Shown here: positions 15,720-23,306 of the stretch, piece after piece
Numbering within the stretch: the first letter of the stretch is position 1
How the letters are laid out: the number at the start of each line of letters is the position of its first letter
Assembly: GCA_026391695.1 (NCBI GenBank)
Contig: JAPLDP010000022.1
Coordinates: 1-32,627, forward strand
DNA: 32,627 nt
Direction of reading: 5' to 3'
Origin: Bacteroidota bacterium
Lineage (GTDB): Bacteria > Bacteroidota > Bacteroidia > Bacteroidales > JAGONC01
The notes under the pieces: model-generated
What the model was told of the DNA's origin: nothing
Databases searched by the model: none
The model's input: the letters and a program-made list of their open reading frames with translations, nothing else
Program-made: the position numbers and the translations under genes

Positions 15720-17837
15720 ATGAAGAAAATCATTTATTGTTTATTATTAACAGGCATTGTCATCATGTTCAGTTGTATGAAAAAACAAAAGATTGACTAT
15801 CCGCTAACAAAGGCGGATACCATCACTAACACCTACTTTGGTGTTACAGTTCCTGATCCTTACCGTTGGCTGGAAAATGACACAACAAAGGAAACAGCCC
15901 AGTGGGTAGAGGAAGAAAACAAAGTCACCTTTGCATATCTTGATAAGATACCTTTTCGGGATAAGCTCAGGGAAAGGATTACCAGCTTATGGAATTACCC
16001 CAAATATGGTGTGCCTTTCAGGAAAGGCAGCCATTATTTCTTTTCAAAAAATGATGGATTACAGAACCAGAGCATTTATTATATCCAGGACAGCCTTGGT
16101 GGTGAGCCAAGTATTTTGCTTGATCCCAACAAGTTCTCCCAGGATGGCACGATAGCTCTGGCCGGCCTGGCTATTTCCAAGGACGGGAAATATCTTGCCT
16201 ATGCCACTGCTGAAGCAGGTTCGGACTGGAACAAGATCTACGTCATGGACATTGACACAAAAGAAAAGCTTGCCGACGAGCTCCTGTGGGTCAAATTTTC
16301 GGGCATGGCATGGAAGGATGATGGCTTTTATTATAGCCGTTACACGGAACCCAAAGGTGAATCGGAATTATCCTCAAAAAATGAAAATCAAAAAGTCTAT
16401 TATCATAAGCTCGGCACACCGCAGAGTACAGATGTCCTGATATATGAAAACAAGGAAAATCCGATGCGTATGTATGGCGCTGCTACGACTGAGGATGAGC
16501 GTTTTCTTCTCCTTTATGAATCCGAATCGACACAGGGAAATGCACTCTATTATAAAGATTTAGGTAAAAAGGATGGTGAATTTATCCAGCTAGCCCCGGG
16601 TTTTGAATTTGAATATGGCGTTGTGGATAATATGGGCGATGAACTCATCATCAGGACCAACGATAGCGCTCCCAGGTATAAATTGATGCTGGTCGATCTG
16701 AAAAATCCTGCAATCAACGATTGGAAAGCCATCATTCCTGAAAAGACAGAAGTGCTGGATGGTGTCACTCTGGCCGGCGGAAAGGTTATCGCTCAATACA
16801 TGAAAGATGCTCAAAGCAAAGCCTACATTTATGATACAAAGGGTACACAGGAAGGAGAGCTGACCTTACCGGGATTGGGAACATTAGCCGGCTTCAGTGG
16901 AAGAATTGAGGATGATATCGCCTTTTATCTTTATACCTCCTTTACATTCCCTGCAACGGTTTATAAATATAATGTCCCGCAAAACAGATCGGAGATCTAT
17001 TATAAGTCTGACATCGATTTTAATCCTGACGACTACGTCACCAAACAGATCTTTTACCAGAGCAAGGATGGAACAAATGTGCCCATGTTTATTGTTCATA
17101 AGAAGGATTTAAAACTGGATGGCAAAAATCCTGTGTTTCTATATGGTTATGGCGGATTTAATATCAGCATGACGCCATATTTCAGCATCAGCCGCCTGAT
17201 ATTTCTTGAGAACGGTGGCGTGTATGCCATGCCGAATATCAGGGGCGGAGGAGAATATGGTGAGGAATGGCACAAAGCCGGAACAAAACTGCAAAAGCAG
17301 AATGTCTTTGATGATTTTATTGCTGCAGCAGAATACCTTATAAAAGAAAAGTACAGCAATCCATCCAAAATTGCCATATCAGGTGGTTCCAATGGCGGGC
17401 TGCTGGTAGGTGCCTGCATGATACAGCGTCCAGATCTCTTTAAAGTGGCTCTTCCGGCTGTTGGCGTTATGGACATGTTGCGCTACCACAAGTTTACCAT
17501 CGGCTGGGCGTGGGCCAGTGACTATGGAACCAGCGAGGATGATACTGCCATGTTCAACTACCTGTATGGTTATTCACCCCTCCATACTATTAAAGAGGGT
17601 GTGAATTACCCGGCCACATTGATCACCACTGCCGATCATGATGACCGTGTGGTGCCGGCGCACTCTTTCAAATTTGCGGCTGCCCTGCAGGCTAAGAACA
17701 AGGGAGACAATCCTGTTCTCATCCGGATTGAAACGCGTGCCGGGCATGGTGCCGGAACCCCCACTGCCAAGCTCATCGATGAGGTGACAGATACATGGGC
17801 ATTTACATTATATAATTTGGGAGTGGTACCAAAATGA
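15720..17837 (+). CDS. Prolyl oligopeptidase (S9A) lipoprotein
   Basis: Prolyl endopeptidase cleaving after proline in short peptides, here an exported lipoprotein (705 aa). The signal sequence ends with MFSC (lipobox Cys near residue 19). The family N-terminus is clear (VPDPYRWLEN, then WVEEEN), followed by the seven-bladed propeller and a hydrolase domain with Ser557 in SGGSNGGLL, the DHDDRV motif at about 639-644 and His676 in AGHGAG. Length and motifs match S9A enzymes. There is no SD. It is convergent with the cytochrome peroxidase gene, with a gap of about 20 bp. It is a different subfamily from the S9 enzyme at 8584-10506. Confidence 0.94.
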   Translation: MKKIIYCLLLTGIVIMFSCMKKQKIDYPLTKADTITNTYFGVTVPDPYRWLENDTTKETAQWVEEENKVTFAYLDKIPFRDKLRERITSLWNYPKYGVPFRKGSHYFFSKNDGLQNQSIYYIQDSLGGEPSILLDPNKFSQDGTIALAGLAISKDGKYLAYATAEAGSDWNKIYVMDIDTKEKLADELLWVKFSGMAWKDDGFYYSRYTEPKGESELSSKNENQKVYYHKLGTPQSTDVLIYENKENPMRMYGAATTEDERFLLLYESESTQGNALYYKDLGKKDGEFIQLAPGFEFEYGVVDNMGDELIIRTNDSAPRYKLMLVDLKNPAINDWKAIIPEKTEVLDGVTLAGGKVIAQYMKDAQSKAYIYDTKGTQEGELTLPGLGTLAGFSGRIEDDIAFYLYTSFTFPATVYKYNVPQNRSEIYYKSDIDFNPDDYVTKQIFYQSKDGTNVPMFIVHKKDLKLDGKNPVFLYGYGGFNISMTPYFSISRLIFLENGGVYAMPNIRGGGEYGEEWHKAGTKLQKQNVFDDFIAAAEYLIKEKYSNPSKIAISGGSNGGLLVGACMIQRPDLFKVALPAVGVMDMLRYHKFTIGWAWASDYGTSEDDTAMFNYLYGYSPLHTIKEGVNYPATLITTADHDDRVVPAHSFKFAAALQAKNKGDNPVLIRIETRAGHGAGTPTAKLIDEVTDTWAFTLYNLGVVPK

Positions 17838-17858
17838 TAAGTGAATAGATCCTACTGA

Positions 17859-19142
17859 TCATTGATGGGTTCCATCCGGAAAAACATCAGGCCTGCTGAA
17901 ATCCGGATTAGAAAGAAAAGAATTATCGGTCAGTGTCAGAAGAAATGCTTTCAGGTCAGCTTTTTCGGCCGGCGTCAAGCGGGCACCACCGGTGCTCACA
18001 TGGTGCATCAGGGGATTTATATATGGCGACCAGACTACACTATCGGAATAAAAATTAATCACTTCATCCAATGTGGCAAACCTTCCATCGTGCATATATG
18101 GTCCGGTGAGGGCGATATTTCGCAGCGTTGTCGCCTTGTACGCACCCATATCCGCTGTATTGCCGGTCACATGATAGCGGTCGCGTGTGTCTTCATGGGG
18201 TCCTGTAAAGATTGAATCCTTGCCGTTATTATAGAACAGGTTGGTCGTAAACAATGGATTACCGGAGCCTCCGTGGCAGTGAAAGCAGTCACCGCCATAC
18301 TCCGTTGTAAACAGAACATACCCGCTCAGTTCCGGCTCCGTCAGCTGCTCCTCCCCTCTCATGTACCTGTCAAACTTTGACCCGGAAGATATCAGCGTGC
18401 GGATGAACTGTGCTATCGCCTTGCTAATGCGGTCGAATGTTACTACCTCTGAACCGAAGGCCTTTTTGAAGAGTTCCGGGTATCCCGGTAAATTTTGAAA
18501 CATGGCCTTAACCCTTGTTGTATCGCTATCCATTTCATGTTTCGCGACAATGCCCATCCTGACAATATCTTCCAGCGTCCTGAAATCAGGCTGGGGATTA
18601 TCCTTGCTTACAAGTCCATTCCATAAATATCCGGTGTTATTCCATACTAGGTTTATGAGGGGCAGCATGACATGTGGAGTTGGCGTTCCGGTAATACCAT
18701 GGGGATGACCATTAACGAAGACCGGATGGTTAATACCGCATTCGAACGAATTTTCCTGAAGATGACATGTGGAGCACGACATGAGTGAGTCCGGATTGGT
18801 CCTTCCCGACAGCCGTCCATCATAAAACAGGTACCTGCCGAGTTCAACACCTTCAACAGTCATCGGATTATCATCCGGAATATTCAGCTCGGAAGGGAAA
18901 AATTTTGGAATACTAATTTGATAGGGCGTGGGGTGATATGGTTCTGGAACATCATCCCTGTTACAGGAAAAAAAGGAAATTGAAATGATCAAAAACATCA
19001 ACAACACATACTTCTCCAGCTGGCGCTCGTTTCCGAACGAGTGCCCGGTTTCAGCGCGTTTGAAACGCGCTACTCTTTTACACGCGTCAAAGACGCGCGC
19101 TAGCAATTGAGCCATTTCTGATATGCAATTTTCATTTTTCAC
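17859..19142 (-). CDS. Di-haem cytochrome c peroxidase/MauG-MbnH-like lipoprotein
   Basis: Di-haem protein of the bacterial cytochrome c peroxidase/MauG group. Two c-type haem sites are visible, CSTCH (123-127) and CFHCH (286-290), along with the conserved block TGPYMHDGRFATLDEV in the last quarter. A lipobox (SFFSC, Cys60) lies unusually far in: the first 44 codons are read through a hairpin repeat, so they are probably not native. The likely true start is near Met49 (18998) or a nearby GTG/TTG. The upstream gene encodes an MbnP-like protein; in such pairs the MbnH partner oxidises a tryptophan of MbnP to kynurenine. That function is inferred from the pairing; plain peroxidase activity is the alternative. 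Confidence 0.88.
   Translation of the reverse strand: MKNENCISEMAQLLARVFDACKRVARFKRAETGHSFGNERQLEKYVLLMFLIISISFFSCNRDDVPEPYHPTPYQISIPKFFPSELNIPDDNPMTVEGVELGRYLFYDGRLSGRTNPDSLMSCSTCHLQENSFECGINHPVFVNGHPHGITGTPTPHVMLPLINLVWNNTGYLWNGLVSKDNPQPDFRTLEDIVRMGIVAKHEMDSDTTRVKAMFQNLPGYPELFKKAFGSEVVTFDRISKAIAQFIRTLISSGSKFDRYMRGEEQLTEPELSGYVLFTTEYGGDCFHCHGGSGNPLFTTNLFYNNGKDSIFTGPHEDTRDRYHVTGNTADMGAYKATTLRNIALTGPYMHDGRFATLDEVINFYSDSVVWSPYINPLMHHVSTGGARLTPAEKADLKAFLLTLTDNSFLSNPDFSRPDVFPDGTHQ
19016..19106. repeat. Hairpin-cluster repeat R1 (full form)
   Basis: Between CCAGCTGGCGC (19016-19026) and GCGCTAGCA (19097-19105) lie three successive GC-rich hairpins: CTCGTTTCCGAACGAG, GCGCGTTTGAAACGCGC and CGCGTC-AAA-GACGCG. 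The unit overlaps the open 5' end of the cytochrome gene. Related pieces occur at 22108-22131 and 27409-27426. Confidence 0.7.
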
Positions 19143-19198
19143 TTCTATGGGCCATCACAATAACGCAAACTTGGGTCTAGTATGCATGATTTGAATTA

Positions 19199-19348
19199 CC
19201 CCGTGCTTTAGCTCGGGGTCAGAAAAACAACACCAAACCGGACTTTAGTCCAAGACCTTATTTACGACACTATCTAATTCGATGCCTTTGTTTCGGGCTT
19301 AAGCCCAAATTTTATTTGTTGCCTGATACCCCGGACTGAAGTCCGGGG
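19199..19348. repeat. Array of four palindromes
   Basis: Four palindromic units of one style lie in the gap between the MbnP-like gene and the cytochrome gene: CCCCGTGCTTTAGCTCGGGG (19199-19218), CCGGACTTTAGTCC (19238-19251), GGGCTTAAGCCC (19295-19306) and CCCCGGACTGAAGTCCGGGG (19329-19348). Centres are about 37, 56 and 38 bp apart. The units share a GGxCTTnAGxCC-like core but are not identical. They may be mobile palindromic repeats, and could form RNA stem-loops inside the two-gene transcript. Confidence 0.7.
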
Positions 19349-19384
19349 CCATTTAACTAATTGTCATTTTTAATTTTTCAATTT

Positions 19385-20191
19385 TCATTTTTCACTAATA
19401 ATATGTACTATGCTGAATACATCTTCCTTTCCATTCATGCATGCCATATGCATCCCTTCCTGGTTCTGCATGAGATTCTCACCATAAACTGCAAAATCAA
19501 AGATATACGGATTTTGGAACCAGTTTTCGATATTCATGATAATCTGGATTTCTGTCGTTGATCCGTCGTTTATCTTAAAGGCTGATCCCGGCAGGTCGAC
19601 ACGAAAAGCGTTGTGAACAAATCCAATAATGGTGTCATTGTCATAGATCTGGCCAATACCTAAATGCAACATGAACATACTATTGTCAGACATTGTATCA
19701 TTGCGCCATTTTCCGTTCATCTTCATATAATGGTATCCACCCCCAAGCACTTCGGGCCAGAACATATCCCGTTCAGGCGGATTTACAAACATATTTGACT
19801 GATTTTTCACTGAATCGATGCCAAAAGTGAATGACACCGAATTACAAAAACCTTCCGGGATGTCCTTTTCAGTATTCCATGTCATAGTGGAAGGAATATC
19901 ATTATCCACATAATGTATTCCTTCTGTCCCGTCCAGAAGAAAGTCATTACCGTCGGCCATGTGTAATGTGATGTCCGAAATAAAATACTGTACCTCTGTC
20001 ACCATATAATGATTACCTGCAGCATTGGTATATTTCATGGTATCAATTTGTAATGGGGCATCATCCACAAAATGTGCAAAGGTCAATACCATTTTGCCGG
20101 AGCCGGTAATTTCATCCTTCTTGCACGACTGGAGGAACAGAAAGCCGAAAAGAAGGAGATAGAGGTAATAAGGAAGTTTAATTTTAATCAT
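19385..20191 (-). CDS. MbnP-like lipoprotein (putative copper-binding)
   Basis: Lipoprotein of the MbnP-like family (268 aa from the chosen start). The signal peptide MIKIKLPYYLYLLLFGFLFL ends in lipobox QSC. The family pattern is visible: TFAHFVDDAPL near the start, a glycine-preceded tyrosine and then VQYFISDITL, the central FWPEVLGGGYHYMKMNGKW block with Trp and His, and MLHLG towards the end. In characterised pairs MbnP binds copper through His residues and a kynurenine made by the di-haem MbnH. The di-haem gene lies downstream on the same strand, 242 bp away across palindromic repeats. The frame is open to 20212, but Met at 20191 begins the signal peptide. Confidence 0.82.
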   Translation of the reverse strand: MIKIKLPYYLYLLLFGFLFLQSCKKDEITGSGKMVLTFAHFVDDAPLQIDTMKYTNAAGNHYMVTEVQYFISDITLHMADGNDFLLDGTEGIHYVDNDIPSTMTWNTEKDIPEGFCNSVSFTFGIDSVKNQSNMFVNPPERDMFWPEVLGGGYHYMKMNGKWRNDTMSDNSMFMLHLGIGQIYDNDTIIGFVHNAFRVDLPGSAFKINDGSTTEIQIIMNIENWFQNPYIFDFAVYGENLMQNQEGMHMACMNGKEDVFSIVHIISEK

Positions 20192-20206
20192 TTTCTGAGT
20201 TATTGG

Positions 20207-20280
20207 CCTCACCCCCCGTTCCTCCCGCTTTTCAGCGGGACAGGCTCTCTCCCGTGGGAGAGGGGGTGAAGGGGGTGAGG
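20207..20280. repeat. Palindromic interspersed repeat (R3)
   Basis: The outer arms CCTCACCCCC and GGGGGTGAGG enclose two inner hairpins, CCCGCTTTTCAGCGGG (20224-20239) and CTCTCCCGTGGGAGAG (20247-20262), giving a cruciform-like unit. It lies between the divergent MbnP-like and smr genes. A GC-rich hairpin of similar composition sits inside the restriction-modification gene near 29598-29640. Confidence 0.7.
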
Positions 20281-20321
20281 TGGTTTGCTTACATATAAAC
20301 GCCGATCAGGTAAAATTATGT

Positions 20322-20329
20322 TATTTTTG
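20322..20329 (+). promoter_or_regulatory. Bacteroidota-type -7 box candidate for the smr gene
   Basis: TATTTTTG matches the TAnnTTTG consensus and lies 15 bp before the ATG. A matching -33 element at the expected distance is not clear, so this is only a candidate. Confidence 0.35.
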
Positions 20330-20344
20330 TCAAAAAAAATCGGG

Positions 20345-21436
20345 ATGAAACTAAAAATTGGGGATAAGGTTAAGTTTCTGAACCAGAGTGGCGGCGGCAT
20401 CGTATCCAAAGTCATCAGCAGCAACATGGTCCATGTGGCCATCGAAGATGGTTTTGATATACCCACTATGGCCAGTGAACTGGTAAAAATTGAAGATGAT
20501 GATCCTTTGGCTGGTTACTATGGTGGATTTTCTGCAGTGACACCGCCTAAAAAGGCGGATAGCGCTGCGGATATGGATTATTATAACCGAATCACGGCTC
20601 TGGTAAAATATCCGTCCAAGCCCGATTTTCAGCCTGGCCTCTACCTGGCATTTGTTCCACATGATCAGAAATGGCTTTTGACCGGATTATTGGATATTTA
20701 TGTGATAAATTATACTGATTTCGAAATACTGTACAGCTACTTTCTGAAAGAGCAAAGCGGATCATGGGCAGGCATCGATTATGATGTCATAACCGAAAGA
20801 TCCAAATGTTTGCTGGAGACTATTAAACGGGAAGATATTGAACATTGGTCTGAAGGGGTTGTCCAATTTCTTTTTCATAAGGACCGGCATGTGTCAGTCC
20901 TTGAACCTGTCAGTGCAACATACAGGATAAAACCGGCGAAATTTTACAAAGAAGTTCATTACACCGAGTCGTCGTTTCTTTCCGAAAGGGCGGTCATCAT
21001 TAGATTATCCCTGCTGACCGAAACACCAATAGTTCCTCCTGAAGAAAAAAAAGAGGCAGATTCTGCTCCGAAAATTTCCCAGAAGGATATATCTTCTGCA
21101 CCAGTAATGCCGGAAAGCCTGATAGATAAACACCGCATAGCAGCGCGCACCGCTGAAGTTGACCTGCATATATCCGCATTGGTTGATGATTATTCCCACC
21201 TTAAAAATCATGAAATCCTAAAAATCCAGACCGAATATTTTATCAGATGCCTCGAAAGCGCCATTGAAAGCCATTATAATAAAATCTACTTCATATATGG
21301 TGTCGGCAATGGCACATTGAAAGCCAGGGTGCAGGAATATCTGAAAGACTATAATGAGAGCCTGGAATACAGGGATGCACCTTATGATAAATATGGAACA
21401 GGTGCGGTTGAGGTGGTCATCAGGGAAAATTTATAA
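20345..21436 (+). CDS. DUF2027-Smr domain protein
   Basis: Cytoplasmic protein of 363 aa. The N-terminus (MKLKIGDKVKFLNQSGGGIV) is the DUF2027 start found in Bacteroidota MutS2-like proteins; a middle beta-domain and a Ser/Lys-rich linker (about 225-270) lead to a C-terminal Smr domain with VDLHI and the loop YGVGNG. Smr domains nick or bind nucleic acids. In most members the loop is HGxGxG; here the His is replaced by Tyr. The open frame reaches 20285, but ATG 20345 begins the conserved domain. The final 246 bp are duplicated at 22139-22384, where the loop reads HGIGNG. Loss of the His could weaken nuclease function. Confidence 0.87.
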   Translation: MKLKIGDKVKFLNQSGGGIVSKVISSNMVHVAIEDGFDIPTMASELVKIEDDDPLAGYYGGFSAVTPPKKADSAADMDYYNRITALVKYPSKPDFQPGLYLAFVPHDQKWLLTGLLDIYVINYTDFEILYSYFLKEQSGSWAGIDYDVITERSKCLLETIKREDIEHWSEGVVQFLFHKDRHVSVLEPVSATYRIKPAKFYKEVHYTESSFLSERAVIIRLSLLTETPIVPPEEKKEADSAPKISQKDISSAPVMPESLIDKHRIAARTAEVDLHISALVDDYSHLKNHEILKIQTEYFIRCLESAIESHYNKIYFIYGVGNGTLKARVQEYLKDYNESLEYRDAPYDKYGTGAVEVVIRENL

Positions 21437-21467
21437 AACAGTGTTGCACTTATGGATTGAAGCTACC
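21429..21467 (+). repeat. Core direct repeat, copy 1 (at smr stop)
   Basis: The sequence spanning the smr stop codon and the following 31 bp (with AAACAGTGTTGCACTTA then TTGAA and ACC) recurs in degenerate form at 22377-22416 and 27473-27512, all in one orientation. It may mark an insertion or recombination junction at the smr 3' end. Confidence 0.55.
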
Positions 21468-21514
21468 AAATAATCTTTTGTCGTATTTCATTCTAACATT
21501 AAGTTTGATTGTTG

Positions 21515-21522
21515 TAATTTTG
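21515..21522 (+). promoter_or_regulatory. -7 box candidate for the MNT gene
   Basis: TAATTTTG fits TAnnTTTG and lies 16 bp before the MNT start codon. A -33 element at normal spacing is not evident. Confidence 0.3.
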
Positions 21523-21538
21523 GAGTATAATTTAGCTT

Positions 21539-21856
21539 ATGATTCCACAAGATGATAAATTGATTAAGATCAAGAAGAGCATTTTAAGCTTTTTCCCGGA
21601 TTGCAAAATCATCTTATTTGGCTCCAGGGCAAAAGACAACTATGATGAAAAAAGCGATTATGATCTGGTCATTATCGTACCCATTAATTATGAGACAAAG
21701 GTTAAACTGAATTTTCAGGCATCATTACGACAAGCCCTTGCCAAACTGAAAATACCTGCTGATATACTCATCCAATCTGAATCAGAGTTTGAAGCTCATA
21801 AAAATTTGAATGGTCATATCATTAAAGAGGTAGCAAAAGAAGGTATACTGATATGA
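21539..21856 (+). CDS. MNT-type minimal nucleotidyltransferase antitoxin
   Basis: Minimal nucleotidyltransferase (105 aa) of the MNT group, the usual antitoxin of HEPN-MNT toxin-antitoxin pairs, which adenylylates and thereby blocks its HEPN RNase partner. The catalytic motif is exact: GSRAKDNYDEKSDYD, i.e. GS-X10-D-x-D, followed by a later acidic position (PADILIQ). Its TGA overlaps the ATG of the HEPN gene by 4 bp (21853-21856), the normal arrangement. The partner is cut short after 55 residues, so this may be an orphan antitoxin. It sits immediately after the smr gene, between two copies of the smr 3' end. Confidence 0.88.
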   Translation: MIPQDDKLIKIKKSILSFFPDCKIILFGSRAKDNYDEKSDYDLVIIVPINYETKVKLNFQASLRQALAKLKIPADILIQSESEFEAHKNLNGHIIKEVAKEGILI

Positions 21857-22020
21857 TATTTGATAAGAAGGAATTTGTAAAGCAGTGGATTGAAAAGGCC
21901 AAAGAAGATAAACTGGTCATCGAAAGGATGACAGTACCTGAAATATTGGCTCCTGCTGCTGTTTGTTTTCACTGTCAGCAAATGGTTGAGAAATACTTGA
22001 AAGCCTTATTTGATTACTAA
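21853..22020 (+). pseudogene. Truncated HEPN-domain toxin (55 aa)
   Basis: An open frame starting with ATG at 21853, overlapping the MNT stop, encodes a HEPN N-terminal part: WIEKAKEDKLVIERM, then the conserved FHCQQMVEKYLKALF, then a TAA. Full HEPN toxins are about 110-140 aa and carry an R-X4-6-H catalytic motif in the second half, which is missing here. Downstream frames show no HEPN-like continuation; the DNA instead passes into a repeat-like stretch (ATCGGCAATCGGCAATCG) and then the smr 3' copy. It is most likely a broken toxin. Confidence 0.75.
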
Positions 22021-22138
22021 GGTTTCGGTCAACCTTTTCTCCGTACTTTCGCTCAATCGGCCATCGGCAATCGGCAATCGCCTAATCAAGATAGTAACTC
22101 TTTAGCTCGCGTCACAGAGGCGTACCAGCAAGGGGGAC
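22021..22138. repeat. Repeat-like junction with R1 fragment
   Basis: This 118-bp stretch joins the broken HEPN gene to the smr 3' copy. It holds a short tandem ATCGGCA (near 22064-22080) and at 22108-22131 a 24-bp piece matching 19 of 24 bases of repeat R1 (19083-19106). It has no coding content that I recognise. Confidence 0.5.
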
Positions 22139-22384
22139 TATTCCCACCTTAAAAATCATGAAATCCTAAAAATTCAGACCGATTATTTTATCAGATGCCT
22201 CGAAAGTGCCATTGAAAACCATTATAATAAAATCTATTTCATCCATGGCATAGGCAATGGCACATTGAAAGCCAAGGTACAGGATTATCTGAAAGACTAT
22301 AATGAGAGCCTGGAATACAGGGATGCTCCTTATGATAAATATGGAACAGGCGCGGTTGAGGTGGTTATAAGGGAAAATTTATGA
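22139..22384 (+). pseudogene. Start-less duplicate of the smr gene 3' end
   Basis: These 246 bp align without gaps to 21191-21436 with roughly 18 differences (about 92-93 percent by eye). The frame is open to a TGA at the same place as the smr stop but has no start codon. The encoded Smr half carries the canonical FIHGIGNG loop where the intact gene has FIYGVGNG. Most changes are synonymous or conservative (E/D, R/K, V/I, S/N), which suggests that both copies evolved under selection in separate genomes before being joined, rather than decaying after a local duplication. Confidence 0.88.
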
Positions 22385-22416
22385 AGACAGTGTTGAACTT
22401 ACAAGTTGAATATACC
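22377..22416 (+). repeat. Core direct repeat, copy 2
   Basis: Follows the smr relic's stop just as copy 1 follows the intact gene (GACAGTGTTGAACTTA, then TTGAA and ACC), with one extra base and several substitutions. Confidence 0.55.
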
Positions 22417-22417
22417 T

Positions 22418-22477
22418 TTATCTGCAAATAACATAGATCTGTCTTTAATACTTATTTTTTCCGTAATTTGCAGATAA
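22418..22477. repeat. 12-bp inverted repeat upstream of the 225-aa gene
   Basis: TTATCTGCAAAT (22418-22429) and ATTTGCAGATAA (22466-22477) are perfect inverted repeats 36 bp apart, starting directly after core repeat copy 2 and ending 51 bp before the next ATG. It could be an operator pair or the terminal repeats of a tiny element. I see no open frame inside. Confidence 0.6.
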
Positions 22478-22528
22478 AATCCTAAATAGTTGTGCTCAAT
22501 AGTTCCAAGATTTTGAATTCATCGATTT

Positions 22529-23206
22529 ATGACAGATATAAATAAAATCACTTCAAAAGACATAGCCTACACAACAGCTAAAGCAGCAATTGGATCTATT
22601 CCCATTGTTGGTGCTGCCGCATCAGAACTACTTGGACTAATCGTTGCTCCCCCACTTGAAAAGCGAAGAGCAAAATGGATGACTGAAATCGGACAAAAAC
22701 TAAAGGACCTTGAAGAAGTTAAGCGAATTGATATCCAAAGCCTGACTGAGAACCAACAATTTATTGACACCGTACTTCAAGCGACAAGTTTTGCATTAAA
22801 AACAAGTGATGAAGAGAAAATTTTAGCATTTCGAAATGCGATAATAAATACTGCCTTATGCGATGCACCAGACTTTACAATGAGTCAAATCTTTTTAAAT
22901 CTCATAGACAGTTTCACAACCTGGCATATAAAAATCCTATATCTTTTTGATAATCCAACAGAATGGTTTAAAAACAATAATAAAACGCTACCAAACTATT
23001 CGTCGGCGGGTTTGATAGAAGTGGTAACTGAAGCTTTTCCGACGTTAAGGGGACAGAACGAATTATTAAACTTAATTTGGTCAGATTTAAAAAGAGCAGG
23101 TTTACATAACTCAGGTGATTTAGAGGCAATGATGACAGGTAGCGGACTTTTAGCACAAAGAACGACAGATTTAGGGAAAAGATTCTTAAAATTTATAACA
23201 CATTAG
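22529..23206 (+). CDS. Unknown 225-aa protein with N-terminal hydrophobic segment
   Basis: I cannot assign a family. Residues about 17-43 form a Gly/Ala/Ile-rich segment (IGSIPIVGAAASELLGLIVA) that could insert into or lie on a membrane; the rest is helical, charged and soluble-looking, with WHIKILYLFDNP near the middle. There is no signal peptide or catalytic motif. It stands alone in the accessory region between core repeat copy 2 and the ATPase module and is AT-rich. Small single-gene proteins with one amphipathic or membrane-active segment in such places are sometimes abortive-infection effectors; that is only a context-based guess. Confidence 0.65.
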   Translation: MTDINKITSKDIAYTTAKAAIGSIPIVGAAASELLGLIVAPPLEKRRAKWMTEIGQKLKDLEEVKRIDIQSLTENQQFIDTVLQATSFALKTSDEEKILAFRNAIINTALCDAPDFTMSQIFLNLIDSFTTWHIKILYLFDNPTEWFKNNNKTLPNYSSAGLIEVVTEAFPTLRGQNELLNLIWSDLKRAGLHNSGDLEAMMTGSGLLAQRTTDLGKRFLKFITH

Positions 23207-23295
23207 AAGTAATAAGGTTTAAATTACTGGTCATAATAATCCAGACTGCCATTTGCACTTAAACGTTATGCGACATGAAGTTTAATCCACACAAG

Positions 23296-23302
23296 AAGGA
23301 GG
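23296..23302 (+). promoter_or_regulatory. Strong Shine-Dalgarno of the 60-aa gene
   Basis: AAGGAGG lies 4 and 7 bases before two adjacent ATGs (23307 and 23310). The spacing favours 23310. It is the only such SD in the right half of the window. Confidence 0.6.
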
Positions 23303-23306
23303 ACGG

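Noticed and set aside
23210-23275. Integron attC-like end (AACGTTATGC) before the 60-aa gene
   Set aside because: No convincing complementary left end (GCATAAC-like) with L boxes was found, and no integrase is in the window.
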